From Symsagittifera roscoffensis (Eukaryota > Xenacoelomorpha > Acoela > Convolutidae): 64,000 bases of DNA. Numbering within the stretch: position 1 is the first letter of the stretch; each line of letters begins with the position of its first letter. The position numbers and the translations under genes are program-made. Shown here one piece after another: positions 1 through 10,123 of the stretch. A model generated the notes under the pieces. The model worked only from the letters and a program-made list of their open reading frames with translations, made no database searches and had not been told where the DNA came from. The stretch lies in contig NC_087063.1 in NCBI RefSeq assembly GCF_963678635.1, positions 65,015,310 through 65,079,309 on the forward strand. The letters are read 5' to 3'.

Positions 1-299
1 GTGCGAGCAGTTTTGTTCTTCCGACTTTCGTAACAAAAGTAATGGAAGTTTGTGCTCGGATGGTTTTTCTTCAGACAAAATTCGACTCTTCAACTAGCCA
101 AATTTGACAAAATTATCTAAAACTGTGTTCTAGGATTTTTGTTAGAATGTGACGCGATAAGAAATAACAAATGGGCCCTTCTATGCCGTTCATAGATGGG
201 GGTATTTCAAAATTGTTGGAAAAAAATGAGATTTCTCGAAATAACAAAACCATTATATAGGATTTGATTCATATAATGGTAACGGAATGTGTTCTAACT

Positions 300-865
300 G
301 TTGAAGAGTATGTTTTTGTTCCGACTTTCGATACGAAAGTAACGAAATATTTGTGCTCGGGTGGGTTTTTTTTTTCTTCAGACAAATTTCGACTTTTTAA
401 CTAGCCATTTTTGACGGAATTGTTTAATATCATTCAAAAAGTATTGTTGTCTTAAGCTCAAATTTGAAAAGATATTTCACTTGTGATCATTTTTCGTAAA
501 GTTATGGGGGTTTAAAGATTGCCATTTTGGCCATTTTGACCAATTGGGGACAATTAACGCGCGATATAAGTAGCGCTATTAACGCGTAAGCGGAGAGTTA
601 ATCCGTCTTAAAAACGTTCCAAATTGGTTGAACGAAGCTTATTTGCCATAATTGATTTGTTACAAGGAACGAAATCTACCTTTTTGTACTTTATTCGGCG
701 TGTGGGGGGATGATTTTCATTAAAAAATTCAAATTTAAAAACAAAAAAAAATTTTTTTATTTTATTACATTTAATTTTTTGATGTTATTACTGCTCCATA
801 AAACCTTAGAAGGCAGTCGGAACATTCAGGGCTTTGCCCTGATACGAGCAGTCTTGTTTCTATAT
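300..865 (+). repeat. Repeat A, full-length copy
   Basis: This dispersed unit runs from TTGTTCCGACTTTCG through GTGCTCGGGTGG, a palindrome-like AACGCGCGATATAAGTAGCGC block, GCGTGTGGGGGATGATTTT and TACTGCTCCATA. It ends CAGTCGGAACATTCAGGGCTTTGCCCTGATACGAGCAGTCTTG. The end holds a CAGGGC-TTT-GCCCTG hairpin. The nonautonomous unit encodes no protein. A partial copy fills 1-120. Confidence 0.7.
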
Positions 866-981
866 GTACTTAGCTACGTTGATTTAACTTTCTCTTTCTT
901 TTGTGATTTTTGCAAAGATGACCATGGTCGGAAATTATAGTGCAAGTTTGAACGGCATCTGGCTACTCAGGTAATGTTTAG

Positions 982-1117
982 GTGTCGGTGCTGGTGTCCT
1001 GTTTCTCGCTGTGTCTATTGTCAGTGGACAGATGTGTGGCCCTGAGGTACCCTCTGGAGTCCATACTCTACCGACAGCCATCCACGGCCATATATGCCAG
1101 TCTCGCCTGCTGGCTAG
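982..1117 (+). CDS. Class A GPCR, exon with TM3 end, ICL2 and TM4 start (partial gene)
   Basis: This exon encodes 45 residues plus one base. It covers the end of TM3 (CFSLCLLSVDRC), intracellular loop 2 (VALRYPLESILYRQPS) and the start of TM4 (IYASLACWLG) with the conserved Trp. The G-protein-contact motif reads DRC instead of the usual DRY. The 3' splice site must be the AG at 980-981, because TAG at 979-981 is an in-frame stop just upstream. The donor is G|GTGAGC at 1118, a phase 1 intron. Earlier exons (N-terminus, TM1, TM2) are outside the window. The product should be a plasma-membrane peptide receptor. Galanin, kisspeptin and allatostatin-A receptors are the nearest relatives by eye; the ligand cannot be assigned. 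Confidence 0.88.
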
Positions 1118-1194
1118 GTGAGCAAACCTAATATTTCAATTCTAATATCATTCTATCAGAAACGCTTGATATCATAAATCTCTCAACATTTTTC

Positions 1195-3175
1195 ACAAAA
1201 AATTGCAACCACAAGGTGCAAAGCGCCAAAAAAGTTTGCTTGAGCCAGTTGTACTCAAATTTTGATCATTGTATTAGAGTTTAGTCGACCGCCCCCACAC
1301 CCAAAAAAACTTCAACCACAATGCTTAAAGCGGCAAAAAGATTGCCTGAACCAGTTGTACCAAAATTTTGATCACTGCATTAGATTTTAATCGGCCCCCC
1401 CACACCCAAAAAACTGCAACCAGAATGCTTAAAGCGCCAGAAAGATTGCCTGAGCCAGTTGTACTCAAATTTTGATCACTGCGTTGGATTTTAACCGACC
1501 TCCCCCCCCCCACTCACACACAAAATTGCAACCACAAGGAGCTAAAAAGTTTGCACAAGCGCCAAAAAGTTTGCCTGAGCCAGTTGTACTCAAATTTTGA
1601 TCACTGCATTAGAGTTTAGTCGACCGCCCCCACACCCAAAAAAACTTCAACCACAATGCTTAAAGCGCCAAAAAGTTTGCCTGAGCCAGTTGTACCCAAA
1701 TTTTGATCACTGCATTAGATTTCAATTTTAATTGACCGCCCCCTCACCACACCCAAAAAAATTGCAACCACAATGCTTAAAGCGCTAAAAAGTTTGCCTG
1801 AGCCAGTTGTACTCAAATTATGATCACTGCGTTGGATTTTAATCGACCGCCCCCGCACACACACAAAAATGCAACAACAAGGTGCCAATCGCCAAAAGTT
1901 TTGCCTGAGCCCATGGGCGGATCTAGGATTTTCTCGATGGGGGGGGGGGGCGGATTTTCAAAAACATTTTCAAAATTTTTTTAGGTCGACCAAATTGATT
2001 TCCGAGGTCTCCTAAAGCAGTGAAAAGACGCTGTTTTGGCCAAATTTGTTGCTCCGGAGGCAATTTTTGAAAAACAACTAAAAAAACCGTTATTGGGCAC
2101 CTTTTTTTGGCGTGTACTCCCCCTTAAATTTAGAAAATATTGGCGTCGAAGGCGCCTTTAGAAAAATATTAGGATAGGTCGGCCAAAAATGGATTTCTTG
2201 AAAAGTACCAAAGGGGACCCTCTGGTTGGGCAAGTGGTCGAATTCCTGAGGCGGGCGTCCGCCCGCCGCCCCCTTCCTAAATCCGCCCCTGCTTGTGCCA
2301 GTTGTAGTCAAGCTTTGATCACTGCATTGGATTGTAATCGAGCGCACCTCCTCCCCACACACACAAAAAAAAATGCAACAACAAGATGCAAAGCGCCAAA
2401 AAGTTGCCTGAGCCAGTTGTAGTCAAATTTTGATCACTGCATTAGATTTTAATCAACCCCTCCCACACACACAAACACACACACAAAAGGCAACAACAAG
2501 GTGCAAAGCGACAAAAAGTTTGCCTGAGCCAGTTGTAGTCAAATTTTGATCACTGCATTAGATTTAAATCGACCCCCCCACACACACACTCCAACACACA
2601 CACAAAAGGCAACAACAAGGTGCAAAGCGCCAAAAAGTTTGCCTGAGCCAGTTGTAGTCAAATTTTGATCACTGCATTAGATTTTAATCAACCCCTCCCA
2701 CACACACAAACACACACACAAAATGCAACAAAAAGATGCAAAGCGCCAAAAAGTTGCCTCAGCCAGTTGTAGTCAAGGTTTGATCACTGCATTAGATTTA
2801 AATCGACCCCCCCACACACACTCCAGCACACACACAAAAGGCAACAACAAGGTGCAAAGCGCCAAAAAGTTTGCCTGAGCCAGTTGTAGTCAAATTTTGA
2901 TCACTGCATTAGATTTTAATCGACCCCCCCCCACACACACACACACACATACACGCACAAAAATGCAACAACAAGGTGCAAAGCGGCAAAAAGTTGCCTG
3001 AGCCAGTTGTAGTCAAGTTTTGATCACTGCTTTAGATTTTAATCAACCCCTCCCACACACACAAACACACACACACACGCAAAATGCAACAACAAGGTGC
3101 AAGGCGCCAAAAAGTTTGCCTGAGCCAGTTGTAGTCAAGTTTTGATCACTGCATTGGATTTTAATCGACCGCCCC
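1195..3175. repeat. Minisatellite, about 14 units of 104-125 bp
   Basis: Each unit contains a GCAACAACAAGGTGCAAAGC-like block, then GCCTGAGCCAGTTGTA, then TTTTGATCACTGCATTAGAT, then a C-rich and (CA)n-rich spacer. The word CCAGTTGT recurs at about 1245, 1351, 1455, 1580, 1686, 1803, 2298, 2413, 2529, 2648, 2763, 2880, 3003 and 3125. Unit length varies mainly through the (CA)n and poly-C spacer. The left units say GTACTC where the right ones say GTAGTC, so there are two subfamilies. The array begins about 80 bp after the GPCR exon and is split at 1912-2291 by a MITE. Confidence 0.9.
1912..2291 (+). mobile_element. hAT-like MITE inserted in the minisatellite
   Basis: It starts CATGGGCGGATCTAGG and ends CCTAAATCCGCCCCTG; these ends are near-perfect inverted repeats. 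The flanking 8-mers are CCTGAGCC and CTTGTGCC (6 of 8 match), consistent with the 8-bp target duplications of the hAT superfamily. It contains no transposase. Because it interrupts a minisatellite unit, it arrived after the array had expanded. Confidence 0.75.
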
Positions 3176-3179
3176 CCCC

Positions 3180-3400
3180 TCAATTTTTTCCAAGGGTTCC
3201 CCCCTTTGATATTAATTTATGATATCAATTTTCGCTAACCAACATCAAAATTGTTCTAAAGGCGCCTTGGGTGCCAATATGAATAGTTTTGCGGGGGAAG
3301 TGCTCGCCAAAAAAACGCAATTTATTGTCAAAGTTTCCAAAAACGAAAACGAAAACGAAATTTTTAAACCTGTTTTTAAAAAACTTTTGCCGGAGGAGGG
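3180..3400 (-). mobile_element. Partial hAT-like MITE
   Basis: The CTAAAGGCGCCTTGGGTGCC core and the GAAGTGCTCGCCAAAAAAACG block match the internal part of the complete MITE copies at 27595 and 47565. The outer ends are lost. It abuts the last minisatellite unit. Confidence 0.5.
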
Positions 3401-3899
3401 TTCGTATTTTGCGTATCCGAATCACATACAAACCAAAATTTTGATAGGGCCCGCTCGCTCAGGTATGAATTGACGCCAAGTTTTGACGCCGTGAAATATT
3501 GAGAAAAGCTGACCGTTTTAGAAAAACGATGGAGTTCCCCAGCCAACTCCCGGGTCTTAAACGCGCCTTTGTTGCATATTGTTTAAGGGTGATATGGCCT
3601 AAGAATTTTGCTTGTTTCCTCTATGTAACCTATATACACACTCTTGGTAACCTAAATTTTGTAAAATTTAAAAGGTTTATGTTTTTACTAATTGAAGGTT
3701 TCAGGGCAAAGCGTATAAGTAACTGATGATTGCTCCATCTCATAGCTCTGCATTTGAATTGACGTTCAAAAACAAACCGTACCTTGGGTTAATTGGATTG
3801 AAATTTCTTATTTATATGCTTACATAGTACAAACCCCTTCTCAGTGGAAAATTGACTGGTAAGCAGTTATCTTTTTTTTTAATTGACTTGCGATTGTCT

Positions 3900-4750
3900 G
3901 TTGATTGCTAAACAAGACCGTTCGTATCAGGGCAAAGACCTGAATGTACCAACAGCTTATTTACTACTTCTCTTTTTTTTAACCCTTACGCCAATTGTTC
4001 AATCAAAAAACTTTTTGTTGTTTTCTTCCGATTTTCGAAGAAAGTGACCGAACATTTGTGCTCCGGGTGGTTTTTTCTCAAGACAAATTTGACTTTTCAA
4101 CTTGCAATTTCGACGGAATTTCTTTCAGATCATTCAAAAAATACTGTTGTCTTGACCTCGAATTTTGAAAATTATCTCACTTGAGATCATTTTTCGTGAA
4201 GTTAAGGGAATTTAAAGATACAATTTAGGCAATTTGGGACAATTAACCCGTGATATATTTCGTGCTATAGATTTAATCCGTGATAGATTTAATCCGTATT
4301 AGGAATTGTTCAAAATTGGGTTAAAGCATGCGTTTTGGTCTTTTTACTTCTTTGTTATAAGCAAAATATTTCATTTTGTAATTAGCATTGCGTGCGGAGG
4401 ATAATTTTTAGTTTAAAAAAATTGATATTTTTAGTTTTTTAAGATTTTTGAAAAATTATTTTATTTTAGATTAATATATTTTTTTTCCTTTTTTTCATAA
4501 TTCTAAAGTTACTTCATAGAGTTTAAAACTCAGTCAAAGCAATCAGGGCACGCAATTTGGTACTTCAATTTGGTACGCATTAATTCGCCGCTTGCGCGTG
4601 TTATAAATCGCTTTATATCGCGCGTTAACTATCCCAAATTGACCAAATTATTAATTTTCAACACCCCGTACCCCGTAACTTAAAAACGTCTATATCTTAA
4701 AAAAACGTATAAAAAATTCCGTCGGAAAGGCTTAGTTAAAAAGTCGAAAG
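3900..4750. repeat. Repeat A copies in opposite orientations
   Basis: An antisense terminal piece (CAAGACCGTTCGTATCAGGGC) is followed by a sense copy at about 3990-4540. An antisense internal piece at about 4550-4750 follows, recognisable by GCGCGTGTTATAAATCGC and CCCAAATTGACC. Together they form an imperfect large inverted arrangement. Confidence 0.55.
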
Positions 4751-5124
4751 TATAATGCTTGTATAAAATGAATGAGCTAAAAAATGGTCTGAATAAAAAA
4801 CCAAAGTATATATATTCCTCACTTTATTCAAAAGTCAGAACAATGAGTAGTTTAGATAGACTCGTATCAGCCTGCGGGCACATACAGGCGAGCTAATATA
4901 AAAGATGTGCGTTCACGGAAGGACTACGAAGGTCCCGGCTAAAACTAGCTAAAACTAGTCTGAAAGCAAAAAAAAACACTTCACGCATTTATATGCCTCA
5001 CTTTCTTCGAAAATCGGAGCAAAAATCATTTATAATTTGCTCATATTATAAAAAAAAATTAAGTACGAAGCAAATTGCACGACTAGATCTACAAAAATTC
5101 ACATCCGTAACCAACATATGAAAA

Positions 5125-5450
5125 GTTTCTCGTATCAGGGCGAAGCCCTGACTTTTGCGACTGCCCTTTAAAGTCTGCTGAATAGTGTGGTGAAACTTTC
5201 CAAAGAAAATGTTAAGTCTTCACGCTATTTAAAAAACAAAATAATACATTTCGCTTATATCTAAGTATTAAATAGATAAAAGAGCATGCTCAATTCAGTT
5301 TAAACGCCTTCATAGACTAAATTAACCTCCGCTTACGCCTTAACATCACAAAAAAAACCTCGCGTTATTTATTAAACTGGCCAAACTGGCAGTCTTTAAG
5401 CCCTCATAACTTTACGAAAAAAATCACAAGTAAATGTCTAGTTAAGAAGT
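5125..5450 (-). repeat. Repeat A, partial antisense copy
   Basis: It begins CTCGTATCAGGGCGAAGCCCTG and continues through CTCCGCTTACGCCTTAAC and GCCCTCATAACTTTACG, the reverse of the repeat A core. It is internally deleted. Confidence 0.55.
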
Positions 5451-5503
5451 CGGGATCAATTGAGCAATCCCCCCCCCCCCCATTTCTTGCGTGGAGGGCT
5501 TAT

Positions 5504-5760
5504 GCGGGGAGAGATAGCTCAATAGGTATTTGAGACATGTTTATAATCACTTGAAAATAGTTTGAATGATATGAAATCATGTAACCCAAACGCCAAAAAT
5601 TACAAAATCAAAGATCAAAAATTTCGCAAAAGGCGGGGAGAGATAACTCAATAGGTATTTGAGACATGTTTATAATCACTTGAAAATAGTTTGATTGATA
5701 TGAATTCATGTAACCCAAACGCCAAAAATTACAAAATCAAAGCTCAAAAATTTCAATCAG
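5504..5760. repeat. Two tandem units of about 129 bp
   Basis: GCGGGGAGAGATA-CTCAATAGG begins at 5504 and again at 5633. The following ~120 bases are nearly identical, through ATGTAACCCAAACGCC and AAAATTTC. This is a recent local duplication. Confidence 0.85.
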
Positions 5761-6672
5761 AGTGAAAAAAGAATCAATAAAACTGAGACTTTTAAAGCGA
5801 CTTTCTTTTTTCTGTCCTAAAAGGAAAAAGCTATTGCGTACCTTATTAAGGTGCTGCGGATAACTTTTTTTGCTACTCAGATACAAGGCTAGAGCACCAA
5901 CCCTGTTTTTTTAATATAAATTTCAATTTTTTCTCTTTCTCAAAAATTTTCTTGATACTCATATAAAATCAATCGGTCAATTGGTTGCGTGCTACGAACA
6001 AATCAACCATCTACTCGCGTTCGCTGACGTCTTTTTGAAGCGTTGGGCTTTGGGCTTTGGGTTTGAGATTGCAGAATTGATCGAAAAGTCGACATTTGAC
6101 GAGAGGAAAAAAACCACCCCGGTTACAAATATTCCGCATGATGTTCTGAATATTCACAAATGTTCTGAAGTCGTACCAATAATTAAAGAAGAGATTACTC
6201 GTATCAGAGCGAGGTGGTTTGAAATCGGTTTAAAATGAAAATTTCTATAAGTTGTGAACTGAATTTGAATTCAGTAAGAAATCGTTATGTACATAACTTG
6301 TTGTCATCTAACCGGAAGCTATAGCGGCGGTGTATCGACTAGCATAAAACTCGACTAGCATAAAATTTTTGAAATTGAAATTTAAAAATAATACATGCAT
6401 AGGGGGATAATTAAAAAGGTCCAAAAGGGGGAAATAGTTTAACAAGATCCGCCCCCCCCCTATAAAAAATTATAAACTATAAATTATGCGAATTTTTGGA
6501 TCAATGTAAAAATCTCCTCCCACTTCTTGAAAGGGGGAAGTTTGTTGAATACGATAAATTAGTTTGTACCCAACACCCAGCTGATCTTATGCTTGAGTTT
6601 AAGCGATTCTTTTTCTGATTTTTCTGACTGAAAAAGAAATATAACGAATTATTAATGAACCTACAGTCTAAC

Positions 6673-7081
6673 CAGGGGCGGATCTAGGATTTTCTCGAGG
6701 GGGGGGGGGGGCGGATTTTCAAAAAAATTCGAAAATTTTGACGACCTTTTTTTTTTTAGGTCGACCAAATTGATTTTTTGAGCTCTCCCAAAGCACTGTT
6801 TTGCCCCTATTTTGGCAAATTTTTGAAAAAACAGTCAAAAAAAGTCGTTTTTAGGCACTTTTTGAAAAATTTTGACAAAAAAATCGCGTTTTTTTTGGCG
6901 CGCGCTCCCCCTCAAAATTAGTATATATTGGCGCCGAAGGCGCCTTTAGAAAAAATTTAGGGTGGGTCGGCCAAAAATGGATTTCTGAAAAAGTATCAAA
7001 GTGGGGACCCTTTGGGTCGGCAGGGGGTCGAACCCCTGAAGAGGGGGCGTCCCTCCCCCCCCCCCCCTAAATCCGCCCCTG
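6673..7081 (+). mobile_element. Complete hAT-like MITE
   Basis: The terminal inverted repeats are CAGGGGCGGATCTAGG and CCTAAATCCGCCCCTG. The flanking 8-mers AGTCTAAC and AGTCTAAA match at 7 of 8 positions, a convincing target duplication. The interior includes GGCGCGCGCTCCCCCTC and the GGCGCCGAAGGCGCC palindrome. It has no coding capacity. Confidence 0.82.
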
Positions 7082-8137
7082 AGTCTAAAAGTCTAATTCC
7101 CCTGAAATTCAGATTCAAACCTCTCGAGATAAATTGGGGCAAATTTTTTCATGATGCATGAATATTTTGTTCATGATTCAACTGATTCAATTCCCCAATA
7201 ATCAAAAATCATTCTCTCTATGAAAGTAGCAAACTCACAGTTTCGGACGTTTTCGATTACATTATACAGTAAAAATTCAATTTATTTTTTAAAATTCGAA
7301 ATTGACGTTAAAATGAGAAATTATTTTTACCGTTTAGTTATTGGGAGCCCTTTCGTGAATGAAGGAGCATCTAAAGCAAGGGACAGTTGCAAACAAAATG
7401 AGAACGAAATTGATTAATTTTATTTAAATTAAATGTTCCTTTCGTTTTGAAAGTCAGGATGAAAAATTTCCAAATTGTGAATTGCTTTTTTTCGTTTCTG
7501 TTAATCAATCCTAAGAAATTCAAAAATTATGTCAATTATTAGCGCCAATAGATCTATCCAACCCTAATGTACAGGAGGAGTCCGCGCTCTTAATCATTTT
7601 CTCTCAGAATGAATAGAAACAACTAATCCAAGCATTGATGCATATTCAATCCAGAAAAATTAAACCGAAATGAAAACTCTAAGAAAACCGAAATGAAAAT
7701 TAAGAGAATTCTTAGGCAATTGACCATTTTCAAAATGAATATGTTTGTGAATTTTTTTTGGCAAACAAATTTTTTTTTTCGAAAAAGACTTATAAGAGCT
7801 TTTTAGGTGAAGATCTTCTCCTTGATACTAGCAGTCTTTCTGTTAGGATGCAGTCAAAAAAAAATCTGCCAATTCATACATTTTATATAAAGTTAACAAA
7901 AATTAGATTCCTTTTTTTCAAATGTTTTTCATTATAATATTTTTAGTTTTTTTTTCATTATGAAGAATTAATGGCATTCAAATCTCAGTTTCAAAAAACA
8001 TCAAATGCCGGAGATTTTCAGGCATAATCGGAACCAAAACACACTAATTTTGCAAGAGGACACACAAGCCAAATTTAATCAATTTTTCATTCAAAATCCT
8101 TCAAAAAGTACCTAATACTACACTTGCTTTTTTGGTA
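7082..8137. other. AT-rich intron sequence, nothing recognised
   Basis: This is unique-looking sequence left of the retroelement. No exon-like composition, RNA gene or repeat signature is seen. Confidence 0.5.
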
Positions 8138-8141
8138 AAAG
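8138..8141. repeat. Target-site duplication AAAG (left)
   Basis: AAAG at 8138-8141 is matched by AAAG at 27005-27008, immediately outside the LTRs. Four bases is the expected size for Ty3/gypsy integration, though it is short enough that chance cannot be excluded. Confidence 0.65.
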
Positions 8142-8551
8142 TGAGTTAGGACCGAGTTGGTTAACTCATAGAGTAATTTCGGATAGGGTACACCGTCTGC
8201 TCGTCACGCTATCTTATTTTCGGCCGGATAGATTCGTGCAACTTCTTAGTCTAATACCGATCCTAATCTTACTCTTATACTATCTAGTCTCAGGTTGTTT
8301 AACTAGTCTCTGCTAGGCTCAATAGATCTAGGGTATACTGGTTTATTGCGGCTGCTGAAATGCTCGGGAGAGTCCAACTAATTTCTAAGTTAAATTCAAA
8401 TCTCTCTGGTGCTGAAATTACAAGTAACTTCAGCACTTACAAATAAGTGGGTTGTTAGTTAGATGGATCATGATTGGTTAATATTAAATACTTTACATTG
8501 GTAAAATATCTAAATTATCCAATCATAAAATGTAGTCTAGATCAGGTTCCA
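8142..8551 (-). repeat. 3' LTR
   Basis: It is 410 bp and identical by eye to the 5' LTR. Just upstream in element sense is a short purine-rich run (GGATGGG), the likely polypurine tract. The AATAAA word would serve the transcript's 3' end. The hairpin lies at 8409-8436. Confidence 0.93.
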
Positions 8552-10042
8552 CCCATCCGGGTTTTACAGAGTTTTTTAGAATAGTTCTTCTGCAATTCGA
8601 AGGATGGATGATGGACGTTGGTGTTTGGCGAACATCATATTTCTTCTGTTTCCTCTTTGTTAAAGAAGTTCCAGGAAGCTGGAGTTAGAGACATAAGACG
8701 TTGTGTCTTCTAGTGACAACGACTAAGTCTTTGCAACAAACTCAAATCTGATTTCAGAATGGTTTGCTATGTCAGGTTTTTCTGTTCTGCGTGGAGATTG
8801 TGCGTGGAGGGGATGCCTGGTTACTCGGATCTGTACGTATACTTGAACATCGAGGTGGTCATTGGTCTAGTTCAATGAAGTCCTTTTCTGCGAAGTCAAG
8901 TCGTACTCTAAATCCTTTGAGTTGTGATTGTGAGTGGCATATCGATTGTGGTTGGTCATTCTCTCTCGAGTATAGTGGGGTCGTTTTGTCTTTAGATGTT
9001 CGTCCTTGGTGTTGTATTCTGATCTATGTATTGCATAATGTAATTTACATTTTATAAAACATTTATTAGTTTAATATTTTTTAATTATGATTTTAGTTAG
9101 TTGTTTTCACAAAAGCTTTTTGTTTTAGTTCGGTTATTTTGAAGAGTTACTCACACTTGAGTAGCTCTTATTAAAAATAGAGGTGTGGTCACAAAGCGTG
9201 GATGTAGCGCGGTGGGTTAGGCCGGCTATAGAGCATGCTCAGGACGTCCTTCCTGGTGGGTTAGGCCAGGAGTGGGAGTATGATTTCATGCGGTTTTTGT
9301 GAGGGGTCCTGTTATGTGACAACGTTTTATGTTGGGTTTGTTGTGGTTTTTCTTATGTCTTGTTGGTTATGTCCTTTTTCCAAAAAGCAAATTGTTCGTG
9401 GTATGGGTTTGTCTTTCGACTTTTTTGTGTTTTATTATTTCTTTCTTAGACTTTATAATAGTCTTCAAAAGAATAAATTATCCAGTTTTAAACTGGGTTA
9501 ATCCGGTTTGGGTACCGTTGGTTTCCTTTTCTTAGTCATGCTGTTATTCTATGATTTGTGGTATTTAGTAAGCTGCGTTGGTTAGTTTTGTTTAGTATAT
9601 GATTCCTTTCCAACCGGGTTAAAGGAAAGTTTGAAACACGTTATTATATGTTAGAGTTGTTGAGTGTGAAAACTTGAAACTGAAATTCATTATTTTAAAC
9701 AATTCTTCGTGGGCGAGCTGTGCGAGTGTGGATAGAATTTCTGTGCGAATGAATGAGAATATCAAAAGGTTAGTACTGCATTTGCTTCTTATTAATTTAC
9801 TGCATAGAATTTGGAAATTTACTGCTAGTTATGGGGGAATTTTAAGTTACAAATTTTCATCATAATTAGATTTACTGCTTGTGGGAAAAATTTTAGAAAT
9901 GAATTTACTGCATTGTTATTAAATTTATAAATTTATAAGTGTAAGAGATTAATAGAATTGTTGAAATCTGTTTGATGAAATTTGCGATCTTTATTTGTTT
10001 TTTGTGGTTTTTGTAGGTGATCGTCGGATGAAGACTAAAAAT
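8552..10042 (-). promoter_or_regulatory. Element 3' untranslated region with conserved structural motifs
   Basis: About 1.5 kb lies between the intron-like segment and the 3' LTR, with no convincing ORF on the element strand. Blocks shared with the truncated copy at 56388-57874 include the palindrome-rich segment 9208-9275. Another is TTTCCAACCGGGTTAAAGG near 9607, which can fold on itself. These are candidates for RNA export, packaging or stability elements. Confidence 0.55.
9208..9275 (-). promoter_or_regulatory. Conserved double GGTGGGTTAGGCC motif with palindromes
   Basis: GGTGGGTTAGGCC occurs twice, at 9211 and 9255. They flank the palindromes GAGCATGCTC and GGACGTCC. The whole block is kept in the second copy at 57119-57182 although the surrounding sequence has diverged. 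Confidence 0.6.
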
Positions 10043-10120
10043 CTAAAGAAAACATCGATAAAGAATGGTGAGTTTTTAATATTTTAATTAGTTAGTAATA
10101 TTCATTTAATTCATACTTAC
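10043..10120 (-). other. 78-nt intron-like segment just after the last stop codon
   Basis: On the minus strand a TAA stop is followed by CAG|GTAAGTATG. Then come TACTAAC (10097-10091) and a T-rich tract ending TTTCTTTAG at 10043. All three splicing signals are near consensus. The truncated copy keeps the same layout at 56304-56387. Confidence 0.6.
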
Positions 10121-10123
10121 CTG

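Noticed and set aside
2090-2422. ORFs of 77-90 codons on both strands
   Set aside because: They run through the hAT-like MITE and minisatellite sequence and are repeated, noncoding DNA.
1195-3175. CRISPR-like array
   Set aside because: Units of 104-125 bp are repeated in full, with no alternating unique spacers. The genome is clearly eukaryotic.
5981-6238. 85-codon plus-strand ORF with fairly protein-like composition
   Set aside because: It has no splice or start support, and its last part overlaps a repeat A terminal word (CTCGTATCAGAGCGAGG). It is probably chance.
8764-9535. Plus-strand ORFs of 68-97 codons antisense to the element's 3' region
   Set aside because: The equivalent frames are not maintained in the second copy, and the region behaves as structured noncoding sequence.
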